Of a stretch of DNA of 64,000 nt, positions 9,872 to 19,360 are shown one piece after another. Each line of letters opens with the position of its first letter. Within the stretch, counting starts at the first letter, position 1. Location of the stretch: positions 1 through 64,000 of the forward strand of contig NZ_MVID01000003.1 of NCBI RefSeq assembly GCF_002086815.1, given 5' to 3'. This DNA comes from Mycolicibacterium parafortuitum. GTDB lineage: Bacteria > Actinomycetota > Actinomycetes > Mycobacteriales > Mycobacteriaceae. The notes under the pieces are model-generated. The model had not been told where the DNA came from and did not search any database. It saw nothing but the letters and a program-made list of their open reading frames with translations. The translations under genes and the position numbers were made by a program.

Positions 9872-10738
9872 CTACTCGGATGTAATTCCGAGCTGCTCAG
9901 AGCGCCTTTTCGCGGCCTCGACGGCGGCGGCCACAGCGGCCCGCAGACCGCCGCGCTCGAGTTCCCGCAGGCCCGCGGCGGTGGTGCCGCCCGGGGACGT
10001 CACGGTGGCGCGCAGCTGGGCGGGCGAGGTGTCCATCGTCGGGCCCGAGCCGGCCCGCTCGGCGGCCTCGTCGAGCCGCTCCAGCAGCATGGCCGCCGAG
10101 CCTGCCATGGTGTGCACGGCGAGGTCCGTGGCGACGTTGCGCGGCAGCCCGGCCTCCACACCCGCGTCGACGAGCGCCTCGACCATCAGGAAGAAATACG
10201 CGGGCCCGGACCCCGACACCGCGGTGACGGCGTCGATCTGCCCCTCGGTGACGATCTGCACCTCGCCGACGGCGTCGAACAGCTGCGCCACCTCCTTGAG
10301 GTGTTCGGGCGTCGCGAACCGGCCCGCGGCCACCGCGCTCACCCCGCCGCCGACGAGCATCGGGGCGTTCGGCATCACCCGCACGACCGGTGAGCCCGCG
10401 GGCAGCTTGTTCTCGTAGTAGGCGGTGCCGACGCCCGCGGCGACGCTGACGAAGACCTGCTCGGCGGTGTCGCTCTCGGCACGGGCGGCGGTGTCGGCGA
10501 TGTCGCCGATCACGTGCTGGACGTCGCCGGGCTTCACGGCGATCACCACGTAGGTGGCGGCGTCGACGGCGTCAGAGACCGAGGTGACCCGCACGGAGTA
10601 CTTCTCGGCGAGGTACTTGGCCCGGTCCGGGCCCTTCTCCGCCACCACGAGGTCCTTGACCTGCCTGCCTGCGCGCAACAGCCCCGCAAGCAGTGCTTCC
10701 CCGATACTTCCGCCACCGATGATCGCGATTCTGGCCAT
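9872..10738 (-). CDS. proC: Pyrroline-5-carboxylate reductase
   Basis: Last enzyme of proline synthesis: NADPH reduction of 1-pyrroline-5-carboxylate. It begins MARIAIIGGGSIGEALLAGLL, the Rossmann turn, and has the family signature region AVTAVSGSGPAYFFLMVEAL. It is 288 residues from the ATG at 10738; an ATG four codons upstream is less likely because the dinucleotide-binding strand would then not start the protein. The C-terminal helical dimerisation domain is complete. It lies upstream of the HTH gene on the same strand. Confidence 0.94.
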   Translation of the reverse strand: MARIAIIGGGSIGEALLAGLLRAGRQVKDLVVAEKGPDRAKYLAEKYSVRVTSVSDAVDAATYVVIAVKPGDVQHVIGDIADTAARAESDTAEQVFVSVAAGVGTAYYENKLPAGSPVVRVMPNAPMLVGGGVSAVAAGRFATPEHLKEVAQLFDAVGEVQIVTEGQIDAVTAVSGSGPAYFFLMVEALVDAGVEAGLPRNVATDLAVHTMAGSAAMLLERLDEAAERAGSGPTMDTSPAQLRATVTSPGGTTAAGLRELERGGLRAAVAAAVEAAKRRSEQLGITSE

Positions 10739-10768
10739 GCGGGAAAGCATGGCACGCGGCAGACGGGG

Positions 10769-11590
10769 CTATTGGGCGGGCACCATCGCCAGCTGGCGGG
10801 TCTGGACGACGATGCGGCCCTCGCAGTCGACCACGATGTGATCCTCGTCGAACCAGTCCTGCCCGATCTGGGTGGCGGTGCACATCACCCGCAGCCAGCC
10901 GTCGGCGGGAAGGGCCCGCACATAGGCCGTCAGCTGCACGGTGGGCGCCCAACCGAACCGATTGACCCCGAACGTCACCGGAGCGGACACGTCGCCGCAC
11001 AGCAGCGCGAACAGCACGTCCGGCGCCACCCCCTTGGGACGCACCCAGTACTCGATCACCGGCATGCCGCCGTCGCGGCGTGGCCCGAAAGTGGTCAGCG
11101 ACGGCCTGATGTCGCAGCCGTGCGCGAGGTGCACGGTGTCGGCCATCGGATGGTCCGGGCCGATCGGTTCGAGGCCGGGCGGCGGTTCGGGCGTCATCAG
11201 CGGTACCACCGGATTCACCGACAGCAGCGGCCGAGTGTCGGGACCGCTGTGTTCGGGGGTGCCCATCGTGATCGCGGCACGGACGGCGGCGCGATCACCC
11301 TGCCGCAGCTCGACGTCGAGCAGGCTGACCCGCCGTCCCCGCTTGAGCACGGTCGTGACGACCTGCATCGGCCCCGGATCCGGGGCCCACAGGAAGCTGC
11401 CCGACACCGCGATCGGCTCCACGCCGGGTTCGCCGAACTCGATCCGGGCGGCGTTGGCGCACAGCGCGAGCATCGCGCCGCCGTGCACCTTCGGCCCGAT
11501 CGTCCAGTGCTCGTTGAGTACGCCGTCGTAGACGCCGCCCCCTGCGGATGTCAGCGCCATCGCGTCGGTGAACAGGGCGGAGCTCGTCAT
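10769..11590 (-). CDS. Thioesterase-superfamily (TesB-like double hot-dog) protein
   Basis: A 273-residue conserved mycobacterial protein (Rv0499 equivalent). The pattern WTIGPKVHGGAMLALCANAAR followed by a strand-rich core and a second hot-dog (AHGCDIRPSLTTFG ... GWAPTVQLTAYVRALP) fits acyl-CoA thioesterase II-type folds. The first-half His-Gly-Gly motif is the usual substrate-contact turn. The natural acyl-CoA is unknown. It is 30 bases upstream of proC on the same strand. Confidence 0.7.
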   Translation of the reverse strand: MTSSALFTDAMALTSAGGGVYDGVLNEHWTIGPKVHGGAMLALCANAARIEFGEPGVEPIAVSGSFLWAPDPGPMQVVTTVLKRGRRVSLLDVELRQGDRAAVRAAITMGTPEHSGPDTRPLLSVNPVVPLMTPEPPPGLEPIGPDHPMADTVHLAHGCDIRPSLTTFGPRRDGGMPVIEYWVRPKGVAPDVLFALLCGDVSAPVTFGVNRFGWAPTVQLTAYVRALPADGWLRVMCTATQIGQDWFDEDHIVVDCEGRIVVQTRQLAMVPAQ

Positions 11591-11634
11591 GCACGTCCTC
11601 TATCGTCTCTTCGTCGCGCAAGCGCTCATCGCGG

Positions 11635-12480
11635 TTAGCGCAGCAGGTGCGTCCTCGCGAACTGCAGCGACTCGGTCAGCAACGCCTCACGTTCGGCCGC
11701 GGTGCGGGCGCCGGAGGTGCTGACCTCGAGGATGACATGTCCGGCGAAGTCGCTCGCAGCCAGCATCTCGCAGACCTCGGCCGTCGGCTGGGTGCCGCGG
11801 CCCGGGACCAGATGCTCGTCGTGGGAGGCGCCGCTGCCGTCGGCCAGGTGCAGATGGACCAGGCCGTCGCCCATCCGGCCGGCCATCTCGATCGCGTCGG
11901 TGCCCGCGGTCGCGGTGTGCGACAGGTCCAGGGTGTAGTGCGCGTGGCCGCCGTCGAGCGGGTCGTAGGACGGCGCGAACGCCGAGATGCCAGGACCGGG
12001 GGCGCCGCCGCGTTTGCGCATCCGCTCGATCGAGGTCTGCCCCGCGCCGAAGAACCGGTCGGCGCGGAACGGGAACATGTTCTCCACCGCGACCATCACG
12101 TCGCTGCCGGACTCCAGCTCGGCCACCTGGTCGCTGAAGCCGTCGGCGTAGCGCCGCTGCCACCGGAACGGCGGATGCACCACCACGGTCTGGGCGCCGA
12201 GCTGTTCGGCGGCGCGCACGCTGCGCTCGAGCTTGGTGACCGGGTTGGCGCCCCAGACCCGTTGCGTGATCAGCAGGCACGGTGCGTGCACGGAGAGCAC
12301 CGGCACGCCGTAGCGCTTCGACATCGCCTCGATCGCGTCGATGTCCTGGCTGACCGCCTCGGCCCACACCATCAGCTCGACGCCGTCGTAGCCCAGGTTG
12401 GCGGCGTACTCGAAGGCCGCCTCGGTCTTGAGCGGATAGACCGAGGCGGTCGACAGACCGACCTTGATTGCTGGACGCAC
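11635..12480 (-). CDS. Sugar-phosphate isomerase/epimerase family protein (xylose-isomerase-like TIM barrel)
   Basis: From the GTG at 12480 the product is 281 residues, like the M. tuberculosis homologue (Rv0498). An upstream ATG at 12549 would add 23 poor residues and overlap the preceding gene. The AP_endonuc_2 barrel is seen in VGLSTASVYPLKTEAAFEYA, YDGVELMVWAE, VHAPCLL, VVHPPFRW, VAVENMFPF, LDLSHTA and HLHLADG. The Glu/His/Asp residues at strand ends are the expected metal ligands. The substrate is unknown. The gap to the preceding acidic membrane-protein gene is 22 bases. Confidence 0.8.
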   Translation of the reverse strand: MRPAIKVGLSTASVYPLKTEAAFEYAANLGYDGVELMVWAEAVSQDIDAIEAMSKRYGVPVLSVHAPCLLITQRVWGANPVTKLERSVRAAEQLGAQTVVVHPPFRWQRRYADGFSDQVAELESGSDVMVAVENMFPFRADRFFGAGQTSIERMRKRGGAPGPGISAFAPSYDPLDGGHAHYTLDLSHTATAGTDAIEMAGRMGDGLVHLHLADGSGASHDEHLVPGRGTQPTAEVCEMLAASDFAGHVILEVSTSGARTAAEREALLTESLQFARTHLLR

Positions 12481-12502
12481 AGTGCTTTCCGGCGATTCCC
12501 GG

Positions 12503-13822
12503 TCAGCCCGATTGCAGCAGCGCGAGCGGACCGAGGGTGACCAGCGCACCGACGGCCACCGCGATCAGGGTGCTGCCGATGTCTTCGGTCTTGCGCACGA
12601 TCCGCACGCCGACCACCAGACCGAGGATGACGAGCACCGACAACACCAGCGCGATGATGTTGTTCCACTTCCAGAGTTGATCGAACGCGACGAACAGGCC
12701 CGCGCCGAAGAACACCGCGATGACGCACTGCCCGACGATCCACGCCGCGTGCACGACCGAGGACATCTTGCGGGGCTCGTCCTCGACGTCCAGGTCGTCG
12801 TCGAGATCGTCCTCGGCCAGGTCTTCGTCGGCCAGATCGTCCTCGATGGTGTCGACCAGCTCCCTGTCGGCGGCCGACGGACCGCCGAACAGCCGCGGTT
12901 CCTTGCTCGGGCGCAGGTACGACGGCAGGTCGTCCTCGTCGTCCTTGTCTGAGTCGTCGTCCTTGCTCAGGTCGTCCTTGTCCAGGTCCTCGGCTAGGTC
13001 GTCGTCGTCGATGTCGTCGATGTAGTCGGCGATGTCGGTGTCGGCGGTGTCGGTGGCGGTGTCGGCATCGACCGCCGCCTCGACGTCGATGTCCTCGACC
13101 TCGATGTCGGCCGGCGCATCGTCGAGCGCCGTCTGGTCACGAGCTTCGTCGACCGTCGGGACCACGTCGGTCACCTCGGCCTGCGCAGGCGCGGCAGCGC
13201 GCTCGACGACGGGCTCGGCGACCGGCGCGCTCTTGCGGCCGAACCGGGGGAAGCCGAACCGGCGCTTCGGCGCGGGTGGGGGGCTGCTCTGCTCGACGAC
13301 GGGCTCGGCGACGGTGTCGGGCTCCGGGACCTCGGCGACAGCTTCCGCCTCGACCGTGTCCGCCTCGTCCTCGGCGGCTTCTGGGTCGGATTGGACTTCT
13401 GGGTCGGCCTGGACTTCCCCGTCGCTCCCGGCGGACTCGGCCTGCTCGGCCTCTTCTTCGGGCTCGGCGTCAGCAACGTCGTCGACCGCGTCCGGTTCGG
13501 CCTCGGGCTCGGCCTGCACGTCGTCCTGGGCCGCGGTGTCGGTGTGATCGACCACACCGTTGGTGGAGGGTTCGTCGTCCGGTTCGGAGGGCGTCTCGGC
13601 GGCCGGAGTGGGCTCGGCTACCGGGGCCGTGGGAGGCGGATCGTCCGGCCGGATGATCGGGATCTCGCCGGTGAGTTCGGCGACGGTGACGGCGTCGGCG
13701 TTGCCGCGACGGCGGCGGCGTCGTCCGCCGACCGGGGGTGCCCCGATCGTGCCGTTGCGGGCCAGCAGCTCGGCGACCGAGATCGGCCGCGTGCTGCTGT
13801 TGCTGTCCTCAGTTCCAGTCAT
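12503..13822 (-). CDS. Conserved membrane protein with a long acidic, repetitive N-terminal region
   Basis: A 439-residue homologue of Rv0497 (about 310 residues in M. tuberculosis as I recall), so expanded here. Residues 1-320 are disordered and dominated by Asp, Glu, Ala, Val and Pro, with repeats such as VAEPVVE and Asp-rich runs ([19 protein letters not shown]). A short basic patch [15 protein letters not shown] interrupts the acid. The C-terminus has two membrane segments (about 358-385 and 390-412). Other strands stay open because codons are GC-biased and repetitive. Function unknown; the topology suggests an acidic cytoplasmic tail anchored to the membrane. Confidence 0.78.
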   Translation of the reverse strand: MTGTEDSNSSTRPISVAELLARNGTIGAPPVGGRRRRRRGNADAVTVAELTGEIPIIRPDDPPPTAPVAEPTPAAETPSEPDDEPSTNGVVDHTDTAAQDDVQAEPEAEPDAVDDVADAEPEEEAEQAESAGSDGEVQADPEVQSDPEAAEDEADTVEAEAVAEVPEPDTVAEPVVEQSSPPPAPKRRFGFPRFGRKSAPVAEPVVERAAAPAQAEVTDVVPTVDEARDQTALDDAPADIEVEDIDVEAAVDADTATDTADTDIADYIDDIDDDDLAEDLDKDDLSKDDDSDKDDEDDLPSYLRPSKEPRLFGGPSAADRELVDTIEDDLADEDLAEDDLDDDLDVEDEPRKMSSVVHAAWIVGQCVIAVFFGAGLFVAFDQLWKWNNIIALVLSVLVILGLVVGVRIVRKTEDIGSTLIAVAVGALVTLGPLALLQSG

Positions 13823-13851
13823 CGCCTTCGTCGCCTCTGAGCTTTGCCGCT

Positions 13852-14895
13852 TCAGCGTCCAGCATTGCGCACGGACATCGGTCGTGAGGCGGATTCACCG
13901 TCGCCGGTGTTGCCCGGCCCGCCGACCTTGCCCGGATGGTCGGCACCGCCCCCGACGAACGCGCTCCCATCGGCCTCACTGTCGAGTTTCCGCAGGATGA
14001 GCCCCTCTCGCAACGCCCAGGGACAGATGTCCACGCTCTCGATGCCGAGAGTCCTCATGCTCGCCTCCGCCACTAATGCGCCCGCAACGATCTGCGGAGC
14101 CCGGTCGACACTCACCCCTTCCAATTCCGCACGGTCAGCCGCGGTCATCCTAGAGATGAAATTTATGAGTTGACGAAGACCGGTCGCGGTGAGCGTGCGT
14201 TTGACCCGCGGGCCGGCACCCGAGGGCGCCGCACCGGTCAACCGCGCCAGCGAACGAAACGTCTTCGAGGTGGCGACGGCCAGATCCGGGGTACCCGCGG
14301 CCGAGATCGCCGTACCCGCCTCGGACAGCTCGTTGGCCAGCCAGTCGCGCAGCATCGCGACCCGGCGCCGGCCCGGCGGATCGTCGGGCAGCCATTCGCG
14401 GGTCATCCGGCCCGCACCCAGCGGCAGCGACAGCGCCACATCGGGCTCCTCGTCCACCCCGCTGGACAGCTCCAGCGAGCCACCGCCGATGTCGATGTTG
14501 ATGATCCGTCCGGCGCTCCACCCGTACCAGCGCCGCACCGCCAGGAACGTCAACCGCGACTCGTCGACGCCGCTGAGCACCTTGAGGTCGACGCCGGTCT
14601 CGGCCTTCACCCGGGTCAGGACGTCCTCGGAGTTCGTCGCATCCCGCACCGCCGACGTCGCGAACGCCATCAGCTCCGCACAGCCCGAGCTGGTCGCGAT
14701 CCGCGCGAACTCGTCGACCGTGCCGATCAGCTTGTCGGCGCCGCGGCGGGTGAGTTTCCCGGAGTCGTCGATCGCCTCGGCCAGCCGCAGCGACGCCTTG
14801 GTCGAACTCATCGGCGTCGGGTGCCCACCACGGCGGGCATCGACCACCAACAGATGGACGGTGTTGCTGCCCACGTCGAGCACGCCTAATCGCAC
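13852..14895 (-). CDS. ppx1: Exopolyphosphatase / Ppx-GppA family phosphatase
   Basis: A 347-residue Ppx/GppA protein of the sugar-kinase/actin fold (Rv0496 equivalent, reported as an exopolyphosphatase). Phosphate-1 motif: [18 protein letters not shown]. Phosphate-2 motif: [16 protein letters not shown]. It is the short form, without the C-terminal HD domain of E. coli Ppx. It cleaves terminal phosphate from polyphosphate and possibly pppGpp. A PPK2 kinase lies 22 kb away in the same window, so synthesis and breakdown of polyphosphate are both represented. The GTG start is only 12 bases from the divergent gene at 14908. Confidence 0.87.
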   Translation of the reverse strand: MRLGVLDVGSNTVHLLVVDARRGGHPTPMSSTKASLRLAEAIDDSGKLTRRGADKLIGTVDEFARIATSSGCAELMAFATSAVRDATNSEDVLTRVKAETGVDLKVLSGVDESRLTFLAVRRWYGWSAGRIINIDIGGGSLELSSGVDEEPDVALSLPLGAGRMTREWLPDDPPGRRRVAMLRDWLANELSEAGTAISAAGTPDLAVATSKTFRSLARLTGAAPSGAGPRVKRTLTATGLRQLINFISRMTAADRAELEGVSVDRAPQIVAGALVAEASMRTLGIESVDICPWALREGLILRKLDSEADGSAFVGGGADHPGKVGGPGNTGDGESASRPMSVRNAGR

Positions 14896-14907
14896 CCGTA
14901 CAACGTA

Positions 14908-15711
14908 ATGGGTCTACCGTGGAAAACCGTGAGCGCATCGGCATCGCATCCCGGGGAGGTCGAACTCGATTTCGCCCGTGAGTGGGTGGAGTTCTACGAC
15001 CCCGACAACCCCGAGCATCTGATCGCCGCCGACATGACGTGGCTGCTGTCGCGCTGGACGTGCGTGTTCGGCACCCCCGCGTGCAAGGGCACGGTCGAGG
15101 GACGCCCGGACGACGGATGTTGTTCGCACGGCGCGTTTCTGTCCGACGACGACGACCGCGCCCAGCTCGACGACGCGGTGAAGCTGCTGACCGACGAGGA
15201 CTGGCAGTACCGCGAGAAGGGCCTGGGCAAGAAGGGCTATCTCGAGCTCGACGAGTACGACGGTAAGCCGAACTGGCGGACCCGGAAATACAAGGGCGCG
15301 TGCATCTTTCTGAACCGTCCCGGGTGGCCCAAGGGCATCGGCTGCGCGCTGCACAGCAAGGCGCTCGAGATCGGTGTCGAGCCGCTGACGCTCAAACCCG
15401 AGGTGTGCTGGCAGCTGCCGATCCGGCGTACCCAGGAGTGGGTGACCCGGCCCGACGACACCGAGATCCTCAAGACGACCATCACCGAGTACGACCGGCG
15501 CGGCTGGGGTGAGGGCGGTTCGGACCTGCACTGGTACTGCACCGGCGACCCCGGCGCGCACGTCGGCGCCAAACAGGTGTGGGAGTCCTACGCCCCCGAG
15601 CTGACCGAGCTGCTCGGCGAGAAGGCGTACGCCGAGCTGGCCGCAATGTGCAGGCGGCGCAGCGCATTAGGGCTGATCGCCGTCCACCCCGCGACCCGCG
15701 CCGCCGAATGA
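14908..15711 (+). CDS. Conserved cysteine-containing protein (Rv0495c family)
   Basis: A 267-residue protein conserved in mycobacteria and other actinobacteria. It has scattered Cys pairs that could bind a metal or cluster: [47 protein letters not shown] and WYCTG. This resembles the DUF3109/YkgJ Fe-or-Zn chelating type, but I cannot prove it. A role in redox homeostasis has been proposed for the tuberculosis protein, as I recall. Start: ATG 14908, or GTG 14929 seven codons in. It overlaps the next gene by four bases (ATGA). Confidence 0.75.
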   Translation: MGLPWKTVSASASHPGEVELDFAREWVEFYDPDNPEHLIAADMTWLLSRWTCVFGTPACKGTVEGRPDDGCCSHGAFLSDDDDRAQLDDAVKLLTDEDWQYREKGLGKKGYLELDEYDGKPNWRTRKYKGACIFLNRPGWPKGIGCALHSKALEIGVEPLTLKPEVCWQLPIRRTQEWVTRPDDTEILKTTITEYDRRGWGEGGSDLHWYCTGDPGAHVGAKQVWESYAPELTELLGEKAYAELAAMCRRRSALGLIAVHPATRAAE

Positions 15712-16004
15712 GCGGGCTGTTCCTGTTTCGGCTGATCCCACCCCGCGCCGACTTCGCGCAGACGATGACCGACATCGAGCAGCACACGATGCACCTGCAC
15801 AACACCTACTGGCAGCAGCTGCTCGCCGACGGCCGCGTCGTCGTCTACGGCCCGGTCGCCGACCCCGAGGGGGTGTGGGGGCTGGGCGTGCTGCGCGCCG
15901 CCGACCGCGCCGAGGCACTCGCGATCGCGGAGGCCGATCCGTCGATCACGGCCGCCCTCAACACCTTCGAGCTGCTGGAGATCATCGACGGCGTCACCGG
16001 CTGA
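15708..16004 (+). CDS. YciI-family (YCII domain) protein
   Basis: A 98-residue ferredoxin-fold protein beginning [20 protein letters not shown]. It has the YCII pattern [25 protein letters not shown] and a C-terminal [15 protein letters not shown] helix. The His near residue 25 corresponds to the family's putative catalytic His. Substrate unknown. The ATG overlaps the stop of the preceding gene, so the two are translationally coupled. It ends 13 bases before the convergent end of regX3. In M. tuberculosis this interval holds a GntR regulator and other genes that are absent here. Confidence 0.85.
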   Translation: MSGLFLFRLIPPRADFAQTMTDIEQHTMHLHNTYWQQLLADGRVVVYGPVADPEGVWGLGVLRAADRAEALAIAEADPSITAALNTFELLEIIDGVTG

Positions 16005-16017
16005 TCGCCGGAGAACC

Positions 16018-16704
16018 TCAGCCCTCCAGTTTGTAGCCGAGCCCGCGCACGGTGACCAGATGCACCGGGTTGGCCGGATCGGCTTCGATCTTGCTGCGCA
16101 GCCGCTTGACGTGCACGTCGAGCGTCTTGGTGTCGCCGACGTAGTCCGCGCCCCACACCCGGTCGATCAGCTGGCCGCGGGTGAGCACCCGCCCACTGTT
16201 GCGCATCAGATACTCGAGAAGGTCGAACTCCTTGAGCGGCAACGTGATTGGTGCGCCGTTGACGCTGACCACATGACGTTCGACGTCCATCCGCACCGGC
16301 CCGGCCTCCAGCACCCCGTCGGTGTTGCCCGGATCCTCGGCGTCGGCGCCGCGCCGCAGCACCGCCCGGATGCGGGCGATCAGCTCGCGCGCCGAGTACG
16401 GCTTCGTGACGTAGTCGTCGGCGCCGAGCTCCAGGCCCACCACTTTGTCGATCTCACTGTCGCGGGCGGTCACCATGATCACCGGGACACTCGACCGCAA
16501 CCGCAGCTGCTTGCACACATCGGTGCCGCTCATGCCGGGAAGCATCAGGTCCAGCAGCACGATGTCGGCGCCGGAGCGCTCGAATTCGGCCAGGGCTGAG
16601 GGCCCGTCGGCCACCACGGTGGCTTCGAAGCCCTCTTTGCGGAGGAGAAAGGCCAAGGGATCGGCCAAGGACTCCTCGTCCTCCACAATCAGCACGCTGG
16701 TCAT
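16018..16704 (-). CDS. regX3: Two-component response regulator RegX3
   Basis: An OmpR/PhoB-family response regulator controlling the phosphate-starvation response with SenX3. From the ATG at 16704 it is 228 residues, the length of the known protein. The receiver domain has acidic residues in LIVEDEESL, the phospho-Asp in DIVLLDLMLPGMSG (about D52) and Lys in VTKPYSARE. The C-terminal winged helix includes VLTRGQLIDRVWGADYVGDTKTLDVHVKRLRSKIE. It is seven bases downstream of senX3; no MIRU-type repeat separates them, unlike in M. tuberculosis. Confidence 0.97.
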   Translation of the reverse strand: MTSVLIVEDEESLADPLAFLLRKEGFEATVVADGPSALAEFERSGADIVLLDLMLPGMSGTDVCKQLRLRSSVPVIMVTARDSEIDKVVGLELGADDYVTKPYSARELIARIRAVLRRGADAEDPGNTDGVLEAGPVRMDVERHVVSVNGAPITLPLKEFDLLEYLMRNSGRVLTRGQLIDRVWGADYVGDTKTLDVHVKRLRSKIEADPANPVHLVTVRGLGYKLEG

Positions 16705-16711
16705 CGATGAA

Positions 16712-17917
16712 TCAATCCTCTCGGTCGTCCAGGTTGTCGTCGGCGTCGTTGCCGTCAAGGTGTGGCGGATCGGCCGCCGGAATGGACAAGGTGAAGGTCG
16801 AGCCGGTGCCGGGCTGGCTCCACAACCGGATCGAACCGTTGTGGTTGGCGGCGACGTGCTTGACGATCGCCAGGCCGAGACCGGTGCCGCCGGTGGCCCG
16901 CGAGCGGGCCTTGTCGACGCGGAAGAAGCGTTCGAACACCCGCTCCTGATCGGCGGGGGCGATGCCGATGCCGCGGTCGGTGACCGCGATCTCGATGTTG
17001 CGGCCGCGCCTGCGTCTGCTGATCGAGACCGAGGATCCGTTGGGCGAGTAGGCGATCGCGTTGGAGACCAGGTTCGCGATCGCCGTCACCAGCAGGGTCT
17101 GGTCGCCGAGCACGCGGTAACCGGTCGGCGCGTCGGTGGTGACCGTGATGTCGGCGTTCTCAGCGGCCACCTTGTGCCGCGAGAGCGCTTCGGAGACAAC
17201 GACATCCACATCGACCGCACCCAGATCGGGCAGCCGCTCGCCGCCCTGCAGCCGGGACAGCTCGATCAGCTCCCCGACCATGTTGGCCAGCCGGGTGGAC
17301 TCCATCACCATCTTCTCCGCGAAGTGCGCGACGGTGGCCGGATCGTCGGCCGAGGCGAGCACCGCCTCGGCGAGCACGCCGAGCGCCCCGACCGGGGTCT
17401 TGAGTTCGTGGCTGACGTTGGCGACGAAGTCGCGCCGCGTCGCCTCCATCCTGGCGTGCTCGGACTGGTCGTCGACGTAGAGCACCGCGAACCGGCGGTC
17501 CACCTCGGTCAGCAGCTGCACGTGGCCACGGACCGACAGCCCGGAGCGGCCGGGACGGTCGCCTTTGAGCGGTGACAGGTCGAACTCGCCCGGTTCGCCG
17601 GTGGCCAGCGTGCGCTTGGCGACGGCCCAGGCCCGGTCGTCGAGGAGGCGTTCGCGCAGCAGGCCGAGCTCGCCGGCTCGTTCGTTCATGTACACCACGT
17701 CACGGAAGTGGTCGACGACGACGATCCCGATCGGGGACTGCGAGACGATGTGCTCGAGCATCTGGGACACGGTGATGCCGGACTGCTCGGTCGAGCGCCG
17801 CTGCCGGCGCTCCCGAACCCGGGGCGCCATCCGGACGCCGACCGCGACACCGATCGCCAGCGCGAGCAATGCCACGACTGCGACGAGCAGCAGCGCCGAT
17901 ACGACACTCACGGGCAA
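16712..17917 (-). CDS. senX3: Sensor histidine kinase SenX3
   Basis: A 401-residue membrane kinase. Two closely spaced hydrophobic stretches form one N-terminal membrane hairpin (about 5-28). A PAS domain follows ([29 protein letters not shown]). The H-box is [17 protein letters not shown], with the phospho-accepting His. N, G1, F and G2 boxes ([44 protein letters not shown]) are intact. It phosphorylates RegX3 on phosphate limitation. Inverted GGTGAAC/GTTCACC elements upstream are candidate RegX3 sites for autoregulation. Confidence 0.96.
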   Translation of the reverse strand: MPVSVVSALLLVAVVALLALAIGVAVGVRMAPRVRERRQRRSTEQSGITVSQMLEHIVSQSPIGIVVVDHFRDVVYMNERAGELGLLRERLLDDRAWAVAKRTLATGEPGEFDLSPLKGDRPGRSGLSVRGHVQLLTEVDRRFAVLYVDDQSEHARMEATRRDFVANVSHELKTPVGALGVLAEAVLASADDPATVAHFAEKMVMESTRLANMVGELIELSRLQGGERLPDLGAVDVDVVVSEALSRHKVAAENADITVTTDAPTGYRVLGDQTLLVTAIANLVSNAIAYSPNGSSVSISRRRRGRNIEIAVTDRGIGIAPADQERVFERFFRVDKARSRATGGTGLGLAIVKHVAANHNGSIRLWSQPGTGSTFTLSIPAADPPHLDGNDADDNLDDRED

Positions 17918-17930
17918 AGCGTACGCACTC

Positions 17931-18055
17931 GGTGAACGTCACCCCAGCAGCGTGCGGCCAAATCGGGACAAGTCACAGACGCTGAGACGGAAATTTCAGC
18001 CAGGGTCTCCGAGTTGTCCCCGCGTGTTCACCCGCCGTTTCCCGGATGCGTGAAC
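17931..18055. promoter_or_regulatory. Candidate RegX3 autoregulatory sites upstream of senX3
   Basis: The 144 bases between gpm1 and senX3 contain GGTGAACGTCACC (17931-17943), an imperfect inverted repeat just before the senX3 start. A second pair is GTTCAC (18026-18031) and GTGAAC (18050-18055), an inverted repeat with an 18-base spacer. Known RegX3/PhoB-type boxes are built from GTTCACC-like half-sites and the operon is autoregulated in other mycobacteria. Assignment here is by motif only. Confidence 0.42.
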
Positions 18056-18061
18056 CAGGGC

Positions 18062-18814
18062 CTACTTGGCGCCCTGCGCGGCCACCGCGGCCGCTCCGGC
18101 CGCCGCGGCGTCGGGGTCGAGGTAGCTGCCGCCGGCGACCGTGGGCTTGAGGTTCTCGTCCAGGTCGTAGCGCAGCGGGATCCCGGTGGGGATGTTCAGG
18201 CCGACGACGTCCTCGTCGGACATCCCGTCCAGGTACTTCACCAGTGCCCGCAGCGAATTGCCGTGCGCGGCGATCAGCACGGTCTTGCCCGCCTTCAGGT
18301 CGGGAACGATGACTTCGGTGAAGTAAGGGACGAACCGCTCGACGACGTCTTTGAGGCATTCGGTCAGCGGGGCGCCGCCGGGGATGTCGGCGTAGCGGGG
18401 ATCCTGGTCCTGGCTGAACTCCGAGCCGGCCTCGATCGGCGGCGGCGGGGTGTCGTAGCTGCGCCGCCACGCCATGAACTGTTCGTCACCGTATTTGGCC
18501 TTCGTCTCGGCCTTGTTCAGGCCCTGCAGCGCGCCGTAGTGGCGCTCGTTGAGGCGCCAGTCCCGGTGCACCGGAATCCAGTGCCGGTCGGCCTTGTCGA
18601 GCGCGATGTTGGCGGTGGTGATCGCGCGCCGCAGCAGCGACGTGTAGAGCACGTCGGGCAGCTTGTCCTGTTCGGCGATCAGTTCGCCGGCGCGGGCGGC
18701 CTCGCCCCTGCCCTTGTCGGTGAGGTCGACGTCGACCCAGCCGGTGAACAGGTTCAGCGCGTTCCACTCACTTTCGCCGTGGCGGAGCAGGATCAGCGTC
18801 GCGGTATCTGCCAT
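18062..18814 (-). CDS. gpmA: 2,3-bisphosphoglycerate-dependent phosphoglycerate mutase
   Basis: Glycolytic interconversion of 3- and 2-phosphoglycerate. The 250 residues carry the phosphohistidine motif [18 protein letters not shown] (His about 12) and the second catalytic His in [15 protein letters not shown]. The length fits the dPGM family, with an Ala-rich tail. It is encoded between the YbjN-like gene and senX3 on one strand, as in M. tuberculosis. Confidence 0.96.
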   Translation of the reverse strand: MADTATLILLRHGESEWNALNLFTGWVDVDLTDKGRGEAARAGELIAEQDKLPDVLYTSLLRRAITTANIALDKADRHWIPVHRDWRLNERHYGALQGLNKAETKAKYGDEQFMAWRRSYDTPPPPIEAGSEFSQDQDPRYADIPGGAPLTECLKDVVERFVPYFTEVIVPDLKAGKTVLIAAHGNSLRALVKYLDGMSDEDVVGLNIPTGIPLRYDLDENLKPTVAGGSYLDPDAAAAGAAAVAAQGAK

Positions 18815-18838
18815 AAGGTGATCTTCTCACGACACGGT

Positions 18839-19360
18839 TCAGTCGTCGTCAAGGTCTTCGCTGATGAGATGCTCGAAGGCCTGCAGGTTCTTCAGCGATT
18901 CGCCGCGCGAGACCCGCCACTCCCATTCCTTCTGGATGGAGGTGCGAAAGCCCAACTCCAGCAAGGTGTTGAAGTCGGAGTTGACCGCCTCCAGGACCTG
19001 CCCGAGCACCCGGTCGATCTCCTCGGGGGTCACCGAGGCCAGCGCCATCCGGCCGACGAGGTAGATGTCGCCGACGTTGTCGAGGGTGTAGGCGACGCCG
19101 TAGAGCCTGCGGTTGCGCTTGAGCAGGAACCGGTAGACGCCCTCGTGGTTCTCGTCGGGTCTGCGGCACACGAACGCCTCCACGCGCACCGAGTGCTCGC
19201 CGATCGACAGGATCGTGTTGGTCTTGAGCCTGCGCTCCCCCGGCAGCGCCACCACCAGGCCGGGCAGCCCACCGGCGGCACCCTCGTGGAAGGCGTATTC
19301 GAGGTCGTTGTCCTTCAGTGTCCGCTCGATGAGGTCCCGCACGGCGTCGGCGGTGCTCAT
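18839..19360 (-). CDS. YbjN-domain protein (Rv0487 family)
   Basis: A 173-residue protein beginning [20 protein letters not shown], with a YbjN/type III secretion-chaperone-like fold in [29 protein letters not shown] and an acidic C-terminus. Role unknown. The ATG at 19360 overlaps the mshA stop by four bases (ATGA), so it is coupled to mshA. The association YbjN-mshA-gpm is conserved in mycobacteria. The longer open frame upstream is an antisense-like shadow of mshA codons. Confidence 0.83.
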   Translation of the reverse strand: MSTADAVRDLIERTLKDNDLEYAFHEGAAGGLPGLVVALPGERRLKTNTILSIGEHSVRVEAFVCRRPDENHEGVYRFLLKRNRRLYGVAYTLDNVGDIYLVGRMALASVTPEEIDRVLGQVLEAVNSDFNTLLELGFRTSIQKEWEWRVSRGESLKNLQAFEHLISEDLDDD

